NCBI RefSeq assembly: GCF_029846255.1
Contig: NZ_JARVWQ010000002.1
Span: forward strand, 744,001-808,000
Length of the DNA: 64,000 nt
Source: Amnibacterium sp. CER49
GTDB lineage: Bacteria > Actinomycetota > Actinomycetes > Actinomycetales > Microbacteriaceae
Direction of reading: 5' to 3'
Each line of letters opens with the position of its first letter. Positions within the stretch are counted from its first letter, which is position 1. Both the position numbers and the translations under genes were made by a program. Below are positions 1-8,319 of this stretch, in pieces. The notes under the pieces were generated by a model, which saw only the letters and a program-made list of their open reading frames with translations, searched no databases and had not been told where the DNA came from.

Positions 1-160
1 GCTCGAGCACCTCGCCGACCACGACGGGGCCGGAGAGGTCGCCGCCGTGGACGGTCTCCTCCTCGAACCCGACGCGCACGAGCGCCGCGTGGAGCGCCTC
101 GGGGGTCGCGTCGGCGGGGAGGTCGGCCCACTCGCGGAGCCAGGACAGCGGGATCCTCAC
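1..160 (-). CDS. pheT: Phenylalanine-tRNA ligase beta subunit, N-terminal fragment
   Basis: Only the first 53 codons are visible; the rest lies off the left edge. The start is GTG at 160-158 and the protein opens VRIPLSWLREWADLP, the characteristic PheT N-terminus. The GTG overlaps the pheS stop as GTGA (160-157), so the two subunits are translationally coupled. In the family, PheT forms an alpha2-beta2 heterotetramer with PheS and carries the tRNA-binding and editing modules of this cytoplasmic enzyme, which charges tRNA-Phe. Confidence 0.95.
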   Translation of the reverse strand, partial: MRIPLSWLREWADLPADATPEALHAALVRVGFEEETVHGGDLSGPVVVGEVLE

Positions 161-1200
161 TTGACCGTCAACCCCCACTGGCGGCTGAACCGCACGTCGC
201 CCTCGATCATGTCGCGCATGTCGGTCAGCCCCTCCGCGAACTGCAGGGTGCGCTCGATGCCGAGGCCGAACGCGAAGCCCTGGAACTCCTCCGGGTCGAG
301 GCCGGCCGCGCGGAGCACGTTCGGGTGGACCATGCCGCAGCCACCCCACTCGATCCACCGCGCGCCGCCCTTGATGGTCGGGTGCCAGACGTCCATCTCG
401 GCGGACGGCTCGGTGAACGGGAAGAAGTTCGGGCGAAGCCGGATGCGGGCGGCCTCGCCGAAGAGCAGCCGCGCGAGGTGCTCGAGCGTGCCGCGGAGGT
501 GCGCCATCGTCAGGCCGCGGTCGATCGCGATGCCCTCGAACTGGTTGAAGACGGGCAGGTGCGTCGCATCGATCTCGTCGGTGCGGTACACGCGGCCCGG
601 ACCGAGCACGTAGAGCGGAGCGCCGCGGTCGAGCAGCGAGCGCACCTGCACCGGCGACGTCTGCGTGCGCATCACGAGGTGCGCGCCCTCGGGCTCGACG
701 AAGAGCGTGTCCTGGGGGCTGCGCGCGGGGTGGTCCGGGTCGATGTTCAGCGCGTCGAAGTTGAACCACTCGTGCTCGAGCTCGGGGCCCTCCGCGATCT
801 CCCAGCCCATCGCGACGAAGACGTCCTCCACGCGCTCGCGGACGAGCGTGAGCGGGTGCCGGGCACCCGGCCGGTGCCGGACGGGCGCCGCGGTCACGTC
901 GACGCGCTCCGCCTCGAGGCGCGCCGCGCGCTCGACCTCGAGCAGCTGCGCCTCGCGCGCGGCGACGGCGCCGTTGACCCGGCCTCGGGCCCCGCCGACG
1001 AGCTTGCCGGCGGCCGGCTTCTCGGGGCCGGGCAGGTCGCGGAGGCGCGCGTTCAGCCGCGCCAGCGGGGAGGCCTCGCCGGTGTGGGCGATGCGGGCCG
1101 CCTTCAGGTCGGCGCTCGTCGCCGCGGCGGCGACCGCCTGCAGCGCGGCGTCGACGGCGGCGTCGACCTCGGCCTGATCGATGGAGGGGGCGCCGGACAC
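157..1200 (-). CDS. pheS: Phenylalanine-tRNA ligase alpha subunit
   Basis: Catalytic subunit that makes Phe-tRNA from Phe, ATP and tRNA. I chose the GTG at 1200, giving 347 aa (MSGAPSIDQAEV...), the usual family length; the longer frame to 1299 adds a Gly/Ala/Arg-rich stretch not expected in PheS. Visible features are an N-terminal helical arm (about residues 1-90), the class II core beginning near HPLTLVRERVEDVF, the motif 2 region (MRTQTSPVQVR), FFPFTEPSAEMDVW and the C-terminal motif 3 (FGLGIERTL). TAGACT sits 8 nt before the GTG, consistent with a leaderless or very short-leader mRNA. The stop overlaps the pheT start. Confidence 0.96.
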   Translation of the reverse strand: MSGAPSIDQAEVDAAVDAALQAVAAAATSADLKAARIAHTGEASPLARLNARLRDLPGPEKPAAGKLVGGARGRVNGAVAAREAQLLEVERAARLEAERVDVTAAPVRHRPGARHPLTLVRERVEDVFVAMGWEIAEGPELEHEWFNFDALNIDPDHPARSPQDTLFVEPEGAHLVMRTQTSPVQVRSLLDRGAPLYVLGPGRVYRTDEIDATHLPVFNQFEGIAIDRGLTMAHLRGTLEHLARLLFGEAARIRLRPNFFPFTEPSAEMDVWHPTIKGGARWIEWGGCGMVHPNVLRAAGLDPEEFQGFAFGLGIERTLQFAEGLTDMRDMIEGDVRFSRQWGLTVK

Positions 1201-1208
1201 GGTCCCCA

Positions 1209-1214
1209 AGTCTA
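1209..1214 (-). promoter_or_regulatory. Candidate -10 element of pheST (TAGACT)
   Basis: TAGACT on the minus strand lies 8 nt from the pheS GTG. One of a recurrent TANNNT-N6-8-start arrangement in this window. No convincing -35 is visible. It implies a near-leaderless transcript, though GGGGACC just before the GTG could also act as a weak ribosome-binding site. Confidence 0.5.
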
Positions 1215-1340
1215 GGGAAGGCGCCGCGGCCCCCTCCCCCGCCCGCGCACCCACGCGGATCCGGACTTCTCGCGCCGTTCCGGAAGGGCTCGCCGACACG
1301 CCGTGCCGATGCCTCGCGCTGCGGCGTGTCGTCGAGGATC

Positions 1341-1373
1341 TCCGGATCCGCGAGGGACATCCGGATCCGCGAG
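1341..1373. repeat. Short direct repeat downstream of the methylase gene
   Basis: TCCGGATCCGCGAG occurs at 1341-1354 and again at 1360-1373 (19-nt period). Each copy contains the palindrome CGGATCCG. It lies in the roughly 180-nt gap between the end of the rRNA methylase gene and pheS. Function unknown; it may be a protein-binding site or chance in GC-rich DNA. Confidence 0.45.
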
Positions 1374-1384
1374 ACCGGGCGGGG

Positions 1385-2179
1385 TCAGGCGCGCTGCGCG
1401 AAGGCGGAGGCGTAGAGGCAGACGGCGGCCGCCGTCGCGAGGTTCAGCGACTCGGCGTCGCCGTAGATCGGCACCGCGACGGTGCGGTCGGCGAGCGCCC
1501 GTGCCTCGGCGGAGAGCCCGTGCGCCTCGTTGCCGAGCAGCCAGGCGGTCGGCTCGGCGAGCGCGGCGCCGAGCGCGGGCAGCGGCTCACCCGCCATGTC
1601 GGCGGCGAGCACCGCGAGCCCGGCGGCGTGCACCGCGGCGACGGCGTCGGCGAGTGCCACCCCGGTGGTCACCCGGAGGTGGAACAGCGATCCCGTCGTC
1701 GCCCGCACGACCTTGGGGTTGTAGGGGTCCACCGACGAGCCGGTGAGGATCACGGCGTCGGCGCCCGCGGCGTCGGCTGCGCGGATGATCGTGCCGGCGT
1801 TCCCCGGGTCGCGGACCTCGTCGAGCACGGCGACGAGCCGGGTGCCGGGCTCGATCGCGTCCCGCAGCCGGACCGGCGCCTGGCGCGCGACCGCCACGAC
1901 CCCCTGCGGGGTCTGGGTGTCGGCCATCGCGGCGAGCGCGGGCTCGCTCGCGAGCACGACGTCGACGCCCGCCCGGTCGGCGGCGTCGGCGAGCGCGGCG
2001 TGCCGCTCAGCGGCGTCCGGGGTCAGGTAGAGCTCGGTGACGAGGTCCGGCCGGTGGGCGAGCACCTCGCGCACCACCTGCGGGCCCTCCAACAGAGCGA
2101 GCCCGGTCTCGGACCGGGCTCGCTTCTGCTTGAGGCCCGCGACCCGCTTGACGGCGGGGTTGCGCGGGCTGTCGATCAC
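1385..2179 (-). CDS. TrmH/SpoU-family RNA 2'-O-ribose methyltransferase
   Basis: 264-aa SPOUT methyltransferase, SAM-dependent and acting on rRNA or tRNA ribose. An N-terminal substrate-binding region (about 1-100) is followed by the three SpoU motifs: RDPGNAGTIIRAADAAG (about 123-139), WLLGNEAHGLSAEA (about 213-226) and PIYGDAESLNLATAAAV (about 237-253). The last two form the trefoil knot that binds SAM. The GTG start at 2179 follows the rplT TAG without any gap, so it is probably cotranslated with the ribosomal protein operon. The position after infC-rpmI-rplT matches the actinobacterial tsnR-like gene, but the exact target nucleotide cannot be told from sequence. Confidence 0.9.
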   Translation of the reverse strand: MIDSPRNPAVKRVAGLKQKRARSETGLALLEGPQVVREVLAHRPDLVTELYLTPDAAERHAALADAADRAGVDVVLASEPALAAMADTQTPQGVVAVARQAPVRLRDAIEPGTRLVAVLDEVRDPGNAGTIIRAADAAGADAVILTGSSVDPYNPKVVRATTGSLFHLRVTTGVALADAVAAVHAAGLAVLAADMAGEPLPALGAALAEPTAWLLGNEAHGLSAEARALADRTVAVPIYGDAESLNLATAAAVCLYASAFAQRA

Positions 2180-2572
2180 CTACGCGGCGGAGGTCGCCGC
2201 GGGCGCCGACGTGTCGGCGGGCAGCGCGGCCTTCGCGGACTCGACGAGGCCCGCGAACACGGCGGGCTCGTTCACCGCGAGCTCGGCGAGGATGCGGCGG
2301 TCCACCTCGATGCCGGCGAGCCCGAGGCCCTGGATGAACCGGTTGTAGGTGAGGCCGTTCGCGCGGGCGCCGGCGTTGATGCGCTGGATCCACAGGCGAC
2401 GGAAGTCGCCCTTGCGGGCGCGACGGTCGCGGTAGGCGTAGACGAGGGAGTGGGTGACCTGCTCCTTCGCCTTGCGGTACAGGCGGGACCGCTGACCGCG
2501 GTACCCCTCGGCGCGCTCGAGGACGACCCGACGCTTCTTGTGCGCGTTGACGGCGCGCTTGACCCTGGCCAT
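2180..2572 (-). CDS. rplT: 50S ribosomal protein L20
   Basis: L20 is an early-assembly 23S rRNA-binding protein. The protein begins [15 protein letters not shown] and contains [20 protein letters not shown] and [11 protein letters not shown], all diagnostic. At 130 aa it is about ten residues longer than usual because of a Pro/Ala/Thr-rich tail ([12 protein letters not shown]), common in high-GC actinobacteria. Third gene of the infC-rpmI-rplT operon, 35 nt after rpmI. In other bacteria L20 autoregulates this operon through the infC or rpmI leader; whether it does so here is unknown. Confidence 0.97.
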   Translation of the reverse strand: MARVKRAVNAHKKRRVVLERAEGYRGQRSRLYRKAKEQVTHSLVYAYRDRRARKGDFRRLWIQRINAGARANGLTYNRFIQGLGLAGIEVDRRILAELAVNEPAVFAGLVESAKAALPADTSAPAATSAA

Positions 2573-2607
2573 GTCTTATCTCCTGATGGTCTGAAGTGAG
2601 GCGCGGA

Positions 2608-2802
2608 CTACTTGCCGAGCAGCTTCTTGATGTTCTTGGCGTCGGCGTTCGACAGCGTGGCCTCCTGGTTGAGGCGACGGGTGCGCACGCTCGACTTGCT
2701 CTCGAGGTTGTGCCGCATGCCGGCCTGCTGCTTCATGACCTTGCCGCTGCCGGTGATCTTGAAGCGCTTCTTGGCACCGGAATGGGTCTTCTGCTTCGGC
2801 AT
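2608..2802 (-). CDS. rpmI: 50S ribosomal protein L35
   Basis: 64-aa basic protein starting [14 protein letters not shown] and containing [11 protein letters not shown] and KKLLGK, the standard L35 signatures. The ATG at 2802-2800 shares one base with the infC stop (TAATG), giving translational coupling to IF-3. Component of the large ribosomal subunit. Confidence 0.97.
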   Translation of the reverse strand: MPKQKTHSGAKKRFKITGSGKVMKQQAGMRHNLESKSSVRTRRLNQEATLSNADAKNIKKLLGK

Positions 2803-3422
2803 TACTGCTCCTTCGGCGCAGCCTCGGCTGCGGGTGCGTCCCCGGCATCGGCGGATGCGGGGGTGGTACGGGCCGCGGCGCGGCGGGCGTTCTGCTCCGC
2901 CTTCGCGTCGACCTTGCTCTTCAGGGGACCGATCACCATCACCATGTTCCGGCCGTCGATCGTGGGGTTCGACTCGACGGTGCCGAACTCGTGGATGTCC
3001 TCGGCGAACCGGCGCAGCAGGCGGACGCCCTGGTCCGGGCGCGACTGCTCGCGACCGCGGAAGAGGATCATCGCCTTCACCTTGTCGCCGGCCTTGAGGA
3101 AGCCCTCGGCACGCTTGCGCTTGGTCTCGTAGTCGTGGTCGTCGATCTTCAGGCGGAACCGGATCTCCTTGAGGATCGTGTTCGCCTGGTTGCGCCGCGC
3201 CTCCTTGGCCTTCTGCGCCGTCTCGTACTTGAACTTCCCGTAGTCCATGATCTTGACCACCGGCGGGCGCGAGTTCGGCGCGACCTCGACGAGGTCGAGA
3301 TCGGCCTCCTGGGCGAGCCGCTGGGCCACCTCGATGGGGACGACACCGACCTGCTCTCCGGCGGGTCCGACGAGTCGGACCTCCGGGACGCGGATCTTGT
3401 CGTTGGTACGGGGATCGCTGAT
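2802..3422 (-). CDS. infC: Translation initiation factor IF-3, apparent AUC start codon
   Basis: IF-3 binds the 30S subunit, checks start-codon/initiator-tRNA pairing and blocks 50S joining. The N-domain opens [19 protein letters not shown], the linker carries MDYGKFKYE, and the C-domain contains [15 protein letters not shown] and [15 protein letters not shown]. No ATG, GTG or TTG precedes the conserved start in a sensible place. An AAGGAG at 3434-3429 sits 6 nt before an ATC codon (3422-3420) that begins the conserved sequence, so initiation at AUC is inferred, giving 206 aa. A rare AUU start on E. coli infC underlies IF-3 autoregulation, and the same logic would fit here. There is an Ala-rich C-terminal extension after residue 175. 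Confidence 0.93.
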   Translation of the reverse strand: MSDPRTNDKIRVPEVRLVGPAGEQVGVVPIEVAQRLAQEADLDLVEVAPNSRPPVVKIMDYGKFKYETAQKAKEARRNQANTILKEIRFRLKIDDHDYETKRKRAEGFLKAGDKVKAMILFRGREQSRPDQGVRLLRRFAEDIHEFGTVESNPTIDGRNMVMVIGPLKSKVDAKAEQNARRAAARTTPASADAGDAPAAEAAPKEQ

Positions 3423-3728
3423 GCGTTGCTCCTTGTTCGGTGGATGCTGGTGGCACGGCTCTCCCGTGCGCTCCCGGGGATCAACCGACGAGCAGGCAGG
3501 ACGATTCCTTCGTGCCGGCCGCACGCGCGCACCGGCACCGCACCCGACGCTCCCGAGACCGGGAGGGAGTGCGCTCGACCCGTGCACCCTCGAGAGTCGG
3601 GTGCGCAGGTGGGATCGCTCCACTTGACCGCCGGGCCGAGCCCGGAACCGCAGCAGCGTACCAGAGGCGGCAGGACGGGCACGACGGATACGCCCGAGCC
3701 TGTCCCGCGGGAACGGGAGAATGGTGCC
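3423..3728. promoter_or_regulatory. infC upstream region with a long structured leader
   Basis: This 306-nt gene-free interval separates infC (minus) from the DUF1844 gene (plus). On the minus strand a TACGCT at 3660-3655 is a plausible -10, implying a leader of roughly 220 nt. The leader holds several short inverted repeats, for example GTGCCGG/CCGGCAC about 13 nt apart near 3512-3540 and GTGCACCC/GGGTGCGC near 3583-3607. Ribosomal-operon leaders are often autoregulated; no known leader family is recognised. Confidence 0.45.
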
Positions 3729-4133
3729 GTGGCAGCGATCGACGTCCCCGGTCCCGACGAGATCCCCGGCGAGGCCGAGGCGGCGGACTCCCCCGACGTC
3801 CTCGACGACATCGCCGAGGCGACGCGGGACATCGCCGAGGTGCCGGCGGTCGAGATCATCAGCACCGCGGCCGTGCATCTCATGAGCGCGGCTGCGGTGA
3901 AGTGCGGCCTCGCCGACGACCCCGAGCACCAGACCGACCTCGACGAGGCCCGCAAGCTCATCACCGCGCTCGCCGGCCTGCTCACCGCGGCCGCCCCCGA
4001 GATCAGCGACTCGCACGCGCGGCCGCTCCGCGACGGGCTGCGGTCGCTGCAGCTCGCCTTCCGCGAGGCGTCCGTGATCCCGGATCCGATCGGCCAGGGT
4101 CCCGGCGAGCGCTGGACCGGCCCCGTCACCTGA
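3729..4133 (+). CDS. DUF1844 family protein
   Basis: 134-aa acidic, helical protein with no signal peptide or membrane segment. The core after the acidic N-terminus ([31 protein letters not shown], given here in part as [13 protein letters not shown] and [14 protein letters not shown]) matches the conserved DUF1844 pattern. The GTG at 3729 was chosen because the conserved region begins soon after it and no other in-frame start lies nearby. Function is unknown. It is divergent from infC, a neighbourhood I recall for this family in actinobacteria. Confidence 0.85.
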   Translation: MAAIDVPGPDEIPGEAEAADSPDVLDDIAEATRDIAEVPAVEIISTAAVHLMSAAAVKCGLADDPEHQTDLDEARKLITALAGLLTAAAPEISDSHARPLRDGLRSLQLAFREASVIPDPIGQGPGERWTGPVT

Positions 4134-4137
4134 CGCG

Positions 4138-4143
4138 TAGCGT
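4138..4143 (+). promoter_or_regulatory. Candidate -10 element (TAGCGT) of the DHFR-like gene
   Basis: TAGCGT ends 6 nt before the ATG at 4150, and no SD is present, suggesting a leaderless mRNA. Confidence 0.4.
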
Positions 4144-4149
4144 GCCCGC

Positions 4150-4719
4150 ATGGGCCGCCTCGTCTACTCCGCGATCTGCTCGCTCGACGGCTACACGAAC
4201 GGCGTCGACGGGCGCTTCGAGTGGGCCGCGCCCGACGCGGCGGAGCACGCCGCGGTGAACGACCTCGAGCGCGACGTGGAGACGTACCTCTACGGCCGTC
4301 GGATGTACGAGGTGATGCGGTTCTGGGACCAGCCGATGGCGGAGGACGAGGACCCCGTCGCGCTCGACTACCAGCGCGTCTGGCGGGGTGCCGACAAGGT
4401 CGTGTACTCGTCCTCGCTCCCCGAGGTGACGACGCCGCGCACGCGGCTGGAACGCCGCTTCGACGTCGACGCCGTGCGCAGCGAGAAGGAGGCGGCGAGC
4501 GGCCGGATCTCGATCGGCGGCCCGACGCTCGCCGCGGCGGCCCTCGCGGCCGGGCTCGTCGACGACCTGTGGCTGCTGCTCCTGCCGCTCACCGTCGGCG
4601 GCGGCACCCGGGCGCTGCCGGACGGCCTCGGGCTCGCGCTCGACCTGCAGGAGTCGCGCCGCTTCGAGCGCGGCTCGGTGCTGCTCCGCTACACGGTGCG
4701 CCCGAGCCCGAGGGGCTGA
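4150..4719 (+). CDS. Dihydrofolate reductase-like (RibD C-terminal domain) protein
   Basis: 189-aa protein of the DHFR/RibD C-terminal fold, the YyaP/YwjB-type group annotated as dihydrofolate reductase family. It shows the N-terminal strand and loop [20 protein letters not shown], the [11 protein letters not shown] helix, and the central [22 protein letters not shown] nucleotide-binding segment (about 120-142), ending VLLRYTV. The family uses NAD(P)H, but the substrate of these stand-alone proteins is usually unknown, and folate-pathway DHFR activity should not be assumed. Single gene, convergent with tatB (4 nt between stop codons). Confidence 0.85.
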   Translation: MGRLVYSAICSLDGYTNGVDGRFEWAAPDAAEHAAVNDLERDVETYLYGRRMYEVMRFWDQPMAEDEDPVALDYQRVWRGADKVVYSSSLPEVTTPRTRLERRFDVDAVRSEKEAASGRISIGGPTLAAAALAAGLVDDLWLLLLPLTVGGGTRALPDGLGLALDLQESRRFERGSVLLRYTVRPSPRG

Positions 4720-4723
4720 CCGG

Positions 4724-5062
4724 TCAGGTCGCCTCGTCGTCGAAGGTCCGCGCCCGCTGCAGGGCGGGGTCGCGCGGCTCCTCCGGCGCGGCGGTGGGGA
4801 TCGGGGCGAGCTCGGGCTCGTCGAGCAGCGCCTCCCGGATGATGCGCCGCGGGTCGTACCGGCGAGGGTCGAGGGCCTCGAGGTCGATGTCGTCGCCGAC
4901 CTCCTCGCGCAGCCGCTCCTTGGCGTCGCGGGTCATGGCCTGCGCGACCTTCACCCAGCGGGCGAGCTGCGCCGCGATCTGCGGCAGCCGCTGCGGTCCC
5001 ACGAGGAAGAGCGCGAGCACGCCGATCACGAGCAGCTTCTCGAACGACAGGTCGAACATCAT
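4724..5062 (-). CDS. tatB: Sec-independent protein translocase TatB
   Basis: 112 aa. A single N-terminal membrane helix (FEKLLVIGVLALFLVGPQRLP, given in part) with the TatA/B Gly-Pro hinge is followed by an amphipathic helix (AAQLARWVKVAQAMTRDAKERL) and an acidic tail. The longer charged C-terminal part favours TatB over TatA. Two consecutive ATGs (5062 and 5059) overlap the tatC TGA, so either start is coupled to tatC. In the translocase, TatB and TatC form the receptor for twin-arginine signal peptides. Confidence 0.88.
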   Translation of the reverse strand: MMFDLSFEKLLVIGVLALFLVGPQRLPQIAAQLARWVKVAQAMTRDAKERLREEVGDDIDLEALDPRRYDPRRIIREALLDEPELAPIPTAAPEEPRDPALQRARTFDDEAT

Positions 5063-5874
5063 GCCTCCGGTTCGTCGAGGGCGAGCAGCACGGGTTCGCG
5101 CTCCTCGAGCGCGGCGGCGGTCCGGCGGGCGAGGCGTCGGTCGTGCACGACCGCGATGCCGGCCGCACCGAAGTAGAGGGCGAGCAGCGGCAGGGCGAGC
5201 AGGCCCATCGACAGGAGGTCGGCCGCCGGCGTCACGAGTGCGGTGAACAGCGCGACGGCGAGCACCGCGACGCGCCAGGACCTGAGGATCGCGCGGCCCG
5301 GCAGCACGCCGACGCGGTTCAGCAGGACGAGCAGCACCGGCAGCACGAACGCGGCGCCGAGGGCGAGCACGAGCTTCATCACGAAGTCGAAGTAGCCGGA
5401 CGCCGAGACGAGGGTGGCGCTGCCGGACGGCGCGAACGACGCGAGCAGCAGCACCATGTGCGGCACCACGAGCCACCCGGAGGCGCAGCCGGCGAGGAAG
5501 AGCGGCACCGCCGTGCCGAGGAACCCGACGGTCACCCGGCGCTCGCGGCCGGTGAGCGCCGGCACGACGAAGGCCCAGATCTCGTAGAGCCAGACGGGGC
5601 TCGCGAGCACGAGGGCGAGGTAGAGGGCGATCCGGAACCGCAGGTCGAACGCCCCGCCGATGCTGTCGTAGTTGAGCGTCGCGAGGGTGTGGTGCTCCGT
5701 GGCGAAGCGGACGAGCGGTGCGCGGAGCGCGTCGAGCACGGGGACGGCGACGAACCAGCCGGCGACGCCGGCGAGCACGACCGCCGCCGTCGCGACGAGG
5801 AGCCGGCGCCGCAGCTCGAGCAGGTGCCCGATCAGCGGCATCCGGGCCCCCGGCAGGCGCGTCGCGGTCGTCAT
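5059..5874 (-). CDS. tatC: Sec-independent protein translocase TatC
   Basis: 271-aa integral membrane protein with six predicted helices. The cytosolic N-terminus has the conserved HLLELRRRLL segment (about 17-26) that contacts the signal peptide. Other family marks are PVWLYEIWAFVVPALTGRER after helix 2 and the VLPVLLVLLNRVGVL helix. It recognises folded twin-arginine precursors. It starts 4 nt after tatA and ends inside the tatB start, so tatA-tatC-tatB form one operon. Confidence 0.95.
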   Translation of the reverse strand: MTTATRLPGARMPLIGHLLELRRRLLVATAAVVLAGVAGWFVAVPVLDALRAPLVRFATEHHTLATLNYDSIGGAFDLRFRIALYLALVLASPVWLYEIWAFVVPALTGRERRVTVGFLGTAVPLFLAGCASGWLVVPHMVLLLASFAPSGSATLVSASGYFDFVMKLVLALGAAFVLPVLLVLLNRVGVLPGRAILRSWRVAVLAVALFTALVTPAADLLSMGLLALPLLALYFGAAGIAVVHDRRLARRTAAALEEREPVLLALDEPEA

Positions 5875-5878
5875 CGGG

Positions 5879-6082
5879 TCAGGAGCGCGCGTCGGTGCGC
5901 GACGGCTCGGCGACGGGTGCCGGCGCGTCGTCGTCCTCGTGCAGCGAGCGCACCTCGCGCTTCAGGATGCGCGCCGACTGGCCGAGGTTCCGCGCGAGGG
6001 CGGGCAGCTTGGCGCCGCCGAAGATCAGGGCGACGACCGCCACGATGATCAGCAGGTGCATCCCGGTGAGTCCGGCGATCAT
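5879..6082 (-). CDS. tatA: Sec-independent protein translocase TatA
   Basis: 67-aa pore-forming Tat component. The membrane helix MHLLIIVAVVALIFG is followed by the FGGAKLPALARNLGQSARILKREV amphipathic helix (in part: GGAKLPALARNLG) and a short acidic tail. Preceded by AAGGACC, a usable ribosome-binding site. First gene of the tatA-tatC-tatB operon and just downstream of two Tat-exported ferritin-like proteins on the same strand. Confidence 0.93.
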   Translation of the reverse strand: MIAGLTGMHLLIIVAVVALIFGGAKLPALARNLGQSARILKREVRSLHEDDDAPAPVAEPSRTDARS

Positions 6083-6122
6083 GAGGTCCTTCTTCTCTTG
6101 CGCGAGCGCGCGGTTCGGGGGT

Positions 6123-6155
6123 CCTCCCGGCCGGCCGACGGGACCGGCCGGGAGG
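6123..6155 (-). terminator. Hairpin between ferritin-like gene and tatA
   Basis: CCTCCCGGCCGG (6123-6134) and CCGGCCGGGAGG (6144-6155) form a perfect 12-bp stem with a 9-nt loop. It sits 35 nt past the stop of the first ferritin-like gene. There is no clear T-run, so it may be a weak terminator or an RNA-stabilising hairpin that lowers read-through into tat. Confidence 0.6.
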
Positions 6156-6189
6156 TGGTGCCGGGGACGGCACCGATGAGCTGTGAGGC

Positions 6190-7119
6190 TCAGGACTCCT
6201 TGGTGGACGTGCGGACGGCGCCGTGGACGCCGGCCGGGAAGAAGCCGCCCTTGCTGACGGCGCCCGAGTTCAGGTACACGACGTTCAGCACCTGGCCGGG
6301 CGTGCGGCTGAACGCGACGCCGTACTTGTCGGTCGGCACGATGTTCGCGTTGCCCGACGAGTCCTTCAGGCCCTGGTCGAGGTCCGTCGTGCCGTCGAGG
6401 CTGTCGCGGGCGTTCGAGATGGCGCCGGCCGCCGTGATCGCGGCGCCGCCGATCTCGTAGAGCGACGAGCGGATGGTCGCGGCGTGGTAGGCCTCGACCG
6501 CGAGGATGCCGGCGGCGGCCTCGAGGTAGGTCTTGTTCGTGATGAGCGGCGCCGCGCCCTTGTACGCCGTGACCCCGACGTCCTCGAACACGAACGCGGC
6601 GAGCAGGAAGTTCGTGTCGTTCGCGTACGGGTCGAAGTTGTCGCCGAGCCCGGCCGCCTTCGCCGCGGTCTTGAACGCGGTGCTGAGCGAGATCGTCGGA
6701 CGCGACACCGCCGAGCTGCCCAGGGCGGCGCGGAGGAACTGCACGTGGTGGTACTCGTCGCCGGCGATCTCACGGGCGTACTCGTAGATCCGCTTGCTCT
6801 GGAAGTTGACCTTCCGGCCGCCGTAGACGCCGCCGCGGGTACCCGTGCCGGTGGTGAGGCTGTCCGGCAGGCCGGTGCCGTAGACGGCGCGGTGGTAGAA
6901 CTCCGCCTCGAGGTACTCGAGGTTCAGCGCGAAGTTCAGGACCGTGGCGTCGCTCACGCCGCCCGTGGTCGTGGCGGCGTTCGCGGCGCCGGGCGCGGCG
7001 ATCGCGGCGGCCGCGGCGCCCGCACCCGCGAGGCCCGTCAGGGTGAGCATGCGGCGCCGGTCGAGCGCCGTCTCGCTGGAACGCTCGATGGCGCCCGCGA
7101 TGAACTGCTTATCGAACAC
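6190..7119 (-). CDS. Ferritin-like protein with twin-arginine signal (copy 1)
   Basis: 309-aa exported four-helix-bundle protein of the Ferritin_2 type. The N-terminus carries a Tat signal: n-region to residue 20, RRRMLTL (21-27), an Ala/Gly-rich h-region, and an ANA cleavage site near residue 48. Candidate di-iron ligands are all present: [20 protein letters not shown] (ExxH), VFEDVGV and AVEAYHAAT (ExxH). The GTG start at 7119 is preceded by AGGAG with a 6-nt gap. By family, it may store or oxidise iron or protect against peroxide outside the membrane; no activity is proven. Nearly duplicated by the next gene upstream. It lies directly before tatA. Confidence 0.88.
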   Translation of the reverse strand: MFDKQFIAGAIERSSETALDRRRMLTLTGLAGAGAAAAAIAAPGAANAATTTGGVSDATVLNFALNLEYLEAEFYHRAVYGTGLPDSLTTGTGTRGGVYGGRKVNFQSKRIYEYAREIAGDEYHHVQFLRAALGSSAVSRPTISLSTAFKTAAKAAGLGDNFDPYANDTNFLLAAFVFEDVGVTAYKGAAPLITNKTYLEAAAGILAVEAYHAATIRSSLYEIGGAAITAAGAISNARDSLDGTTDLDQGLKDSSGNANIVPTDKYGVAFSRTPGQVLNVVYLNSGAVSKGGFFPAGVHGAVRTSTKES

Positions 7120-7320
7120 GTGGATCTCCTGCCGAAGGGGGACTGACGCCGGCGTCCTCGGCTCGACGACGGCGTCGCTGGCACCGGGCGGTGCCTCGGC
7201 CTCCTCCGCTTCGGAAGGATCGCAGGCCGCTCGAGAATGGTTCGGACCTCGGGACGGATCGGATGGGTGCGGATCCGACGGGATTCCGACCCGGGTGCGC
7301 GCAGCACCCCCGGCAGCACC

Positions 7321-7352
7321 GTGCCCCCGCCCGGAACGCCGGACGGGGGCAC
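7321..7352 (-). terminator. Terminator-like hairpin after ferritin-like copy 2
   Basis: GTGCCCCCGCCCGG (7321-7334) pairs with CCGGACGGGGGCAC (7339-7352), 13 of 14 positions matching, with a 4-nt loop. It lies 22 nt past the stop of the second ferritin-like gene, within the 255-nt gap between the two copies. It may uncouple their transcription. Confidence 0.7.
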
Positions 7353-7374
7353 GGTGCGTGCGCGCGCTGCGGGC

Positions 7375-8319
7375 TCAGGACTCCTGGGTGGAGGTGCGCA
7401 CCGCGCCGTTCACGCCGGCCGGGAAGAAGCCGCCCTTGCTGACCGCGCCGGGGTTCAGGTACACGACGTTCAGCACCTGGCCCGGGGTCCGGCTGAAGGC
7501 GACGCCGTACTTGTCGGTCGGCACGATGTTCGGGTCGTTCAGCGCCGTGCCCGTGCCGCGGTCGACGATGCCCTGGTCGAGGTCGGTGCGGCCGTCGAGG
7601 CTGTCGCGCGCGTCGGAGATCTTGCCGGCCGCGCTCCAGGCGGTCGAACCGAGCTCGTAGAGCGACGACCGGATCGTGGCCGCGTGGTAGGCCTCGACCG
7701 CGAGGATGCCGGCGGCGGCCTCGAGGTAGGTCTTGTTCGTGATGAGCGGCGATGCGCCCTTGTACGCCGTGACCCCGACGTCCTCGAACACGAACGCGGC
7801 GAGCAGGAAGTTCACATCGCTCGCGTAGGGGTCGAAGCCGTCGCCGAGGCCCGCCGCCTTCGCCGCGGCCTTGAACGCCGAGTCGAGGGAGATGGTCGGC
7901 CGCGCGACGGCCGCGCTGCCGAGCGCCGCGCGCAGGAACTGGACGTGGTGGTACTCGTCGCCGGCGATCTCGCGGGCGTACTCGTAGAACCGGCGGTTGG
8001 TGAAGTTCACCTTGCGGCCGCCGTAGACCCCGCCCCGACGGCCGGTGCCGGTCGTCAGGTTCTCGGGCAGGCCCGTGCCGTAGACGGCGCGGTGGTAGAA
8101 CTCCGCCTCGAGGTACTCGAGGTTCAGGGCGAAGTTCAGGACGGTGGCGTCGCTGACACCGCCGCTCGCGGGCGCCGCGTTCGCGGCGGCCGGTCCGGCC
8201 ACTGCGGCAGCGGCGGCGCCGGCGCCGGCGAGGCCGGTCAGGGTGAGCATGCGGCGCCGGTCGAGCGCCGTCTCGCTGGAGCGCGCGATGGCGCCCGCGA
8301 TGAACTGCTTGTCGAACAC
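7375..8319 (-). CDS. Ferritin-like protein with twin-arginine signal (copy 2)
   Basis: 314-aa paralogue of the 6190-7119 gene; most residues are identical by eye, including the signal [41 protein letters not shown] and VEAYHAAT. Differences cluster in the loops (for example an insertion before [10 protein letters not shown]) and in the signal h-region. The GTG start at 8319 has the same AGGAGATCCAC leader as copy 1, and the upstream GTGGATCTCCTGCCGAAGGGG stretch (in part) is shared. The duplication therefore included the ribosome-binding region. Likely a secreted or membrane-surface iron-binding protein. Confidence 0.88.
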   Translation of the reverse strand: MFDKQFIAGAIARSSETALDRRRMLTLTGLAGAGAAAAAVAGPAAANAAPASGGVSDATVLNFALNLEYLEAEFYHRAVYGTGLPENLTTGTGRRGGVYGGRKVNFTNRRFYEYAREIAGDEYHHVQFLRAALGSAAVARPTISLDSAFKAAAKAAGLGDGFDPYASDVNFLLAAFVFEDVGVTAYKGASPLITNKTYLEAAAGILAVEAYHAATIRSSLYELGSTAWSAAGKISDARDSLDGRTDLDQGIVDRGTGTALNDPNIVPTDKYGVAFSRTPGQVLNVVYLNPGAVSKGGFFPAGVNGAVRTSTQES

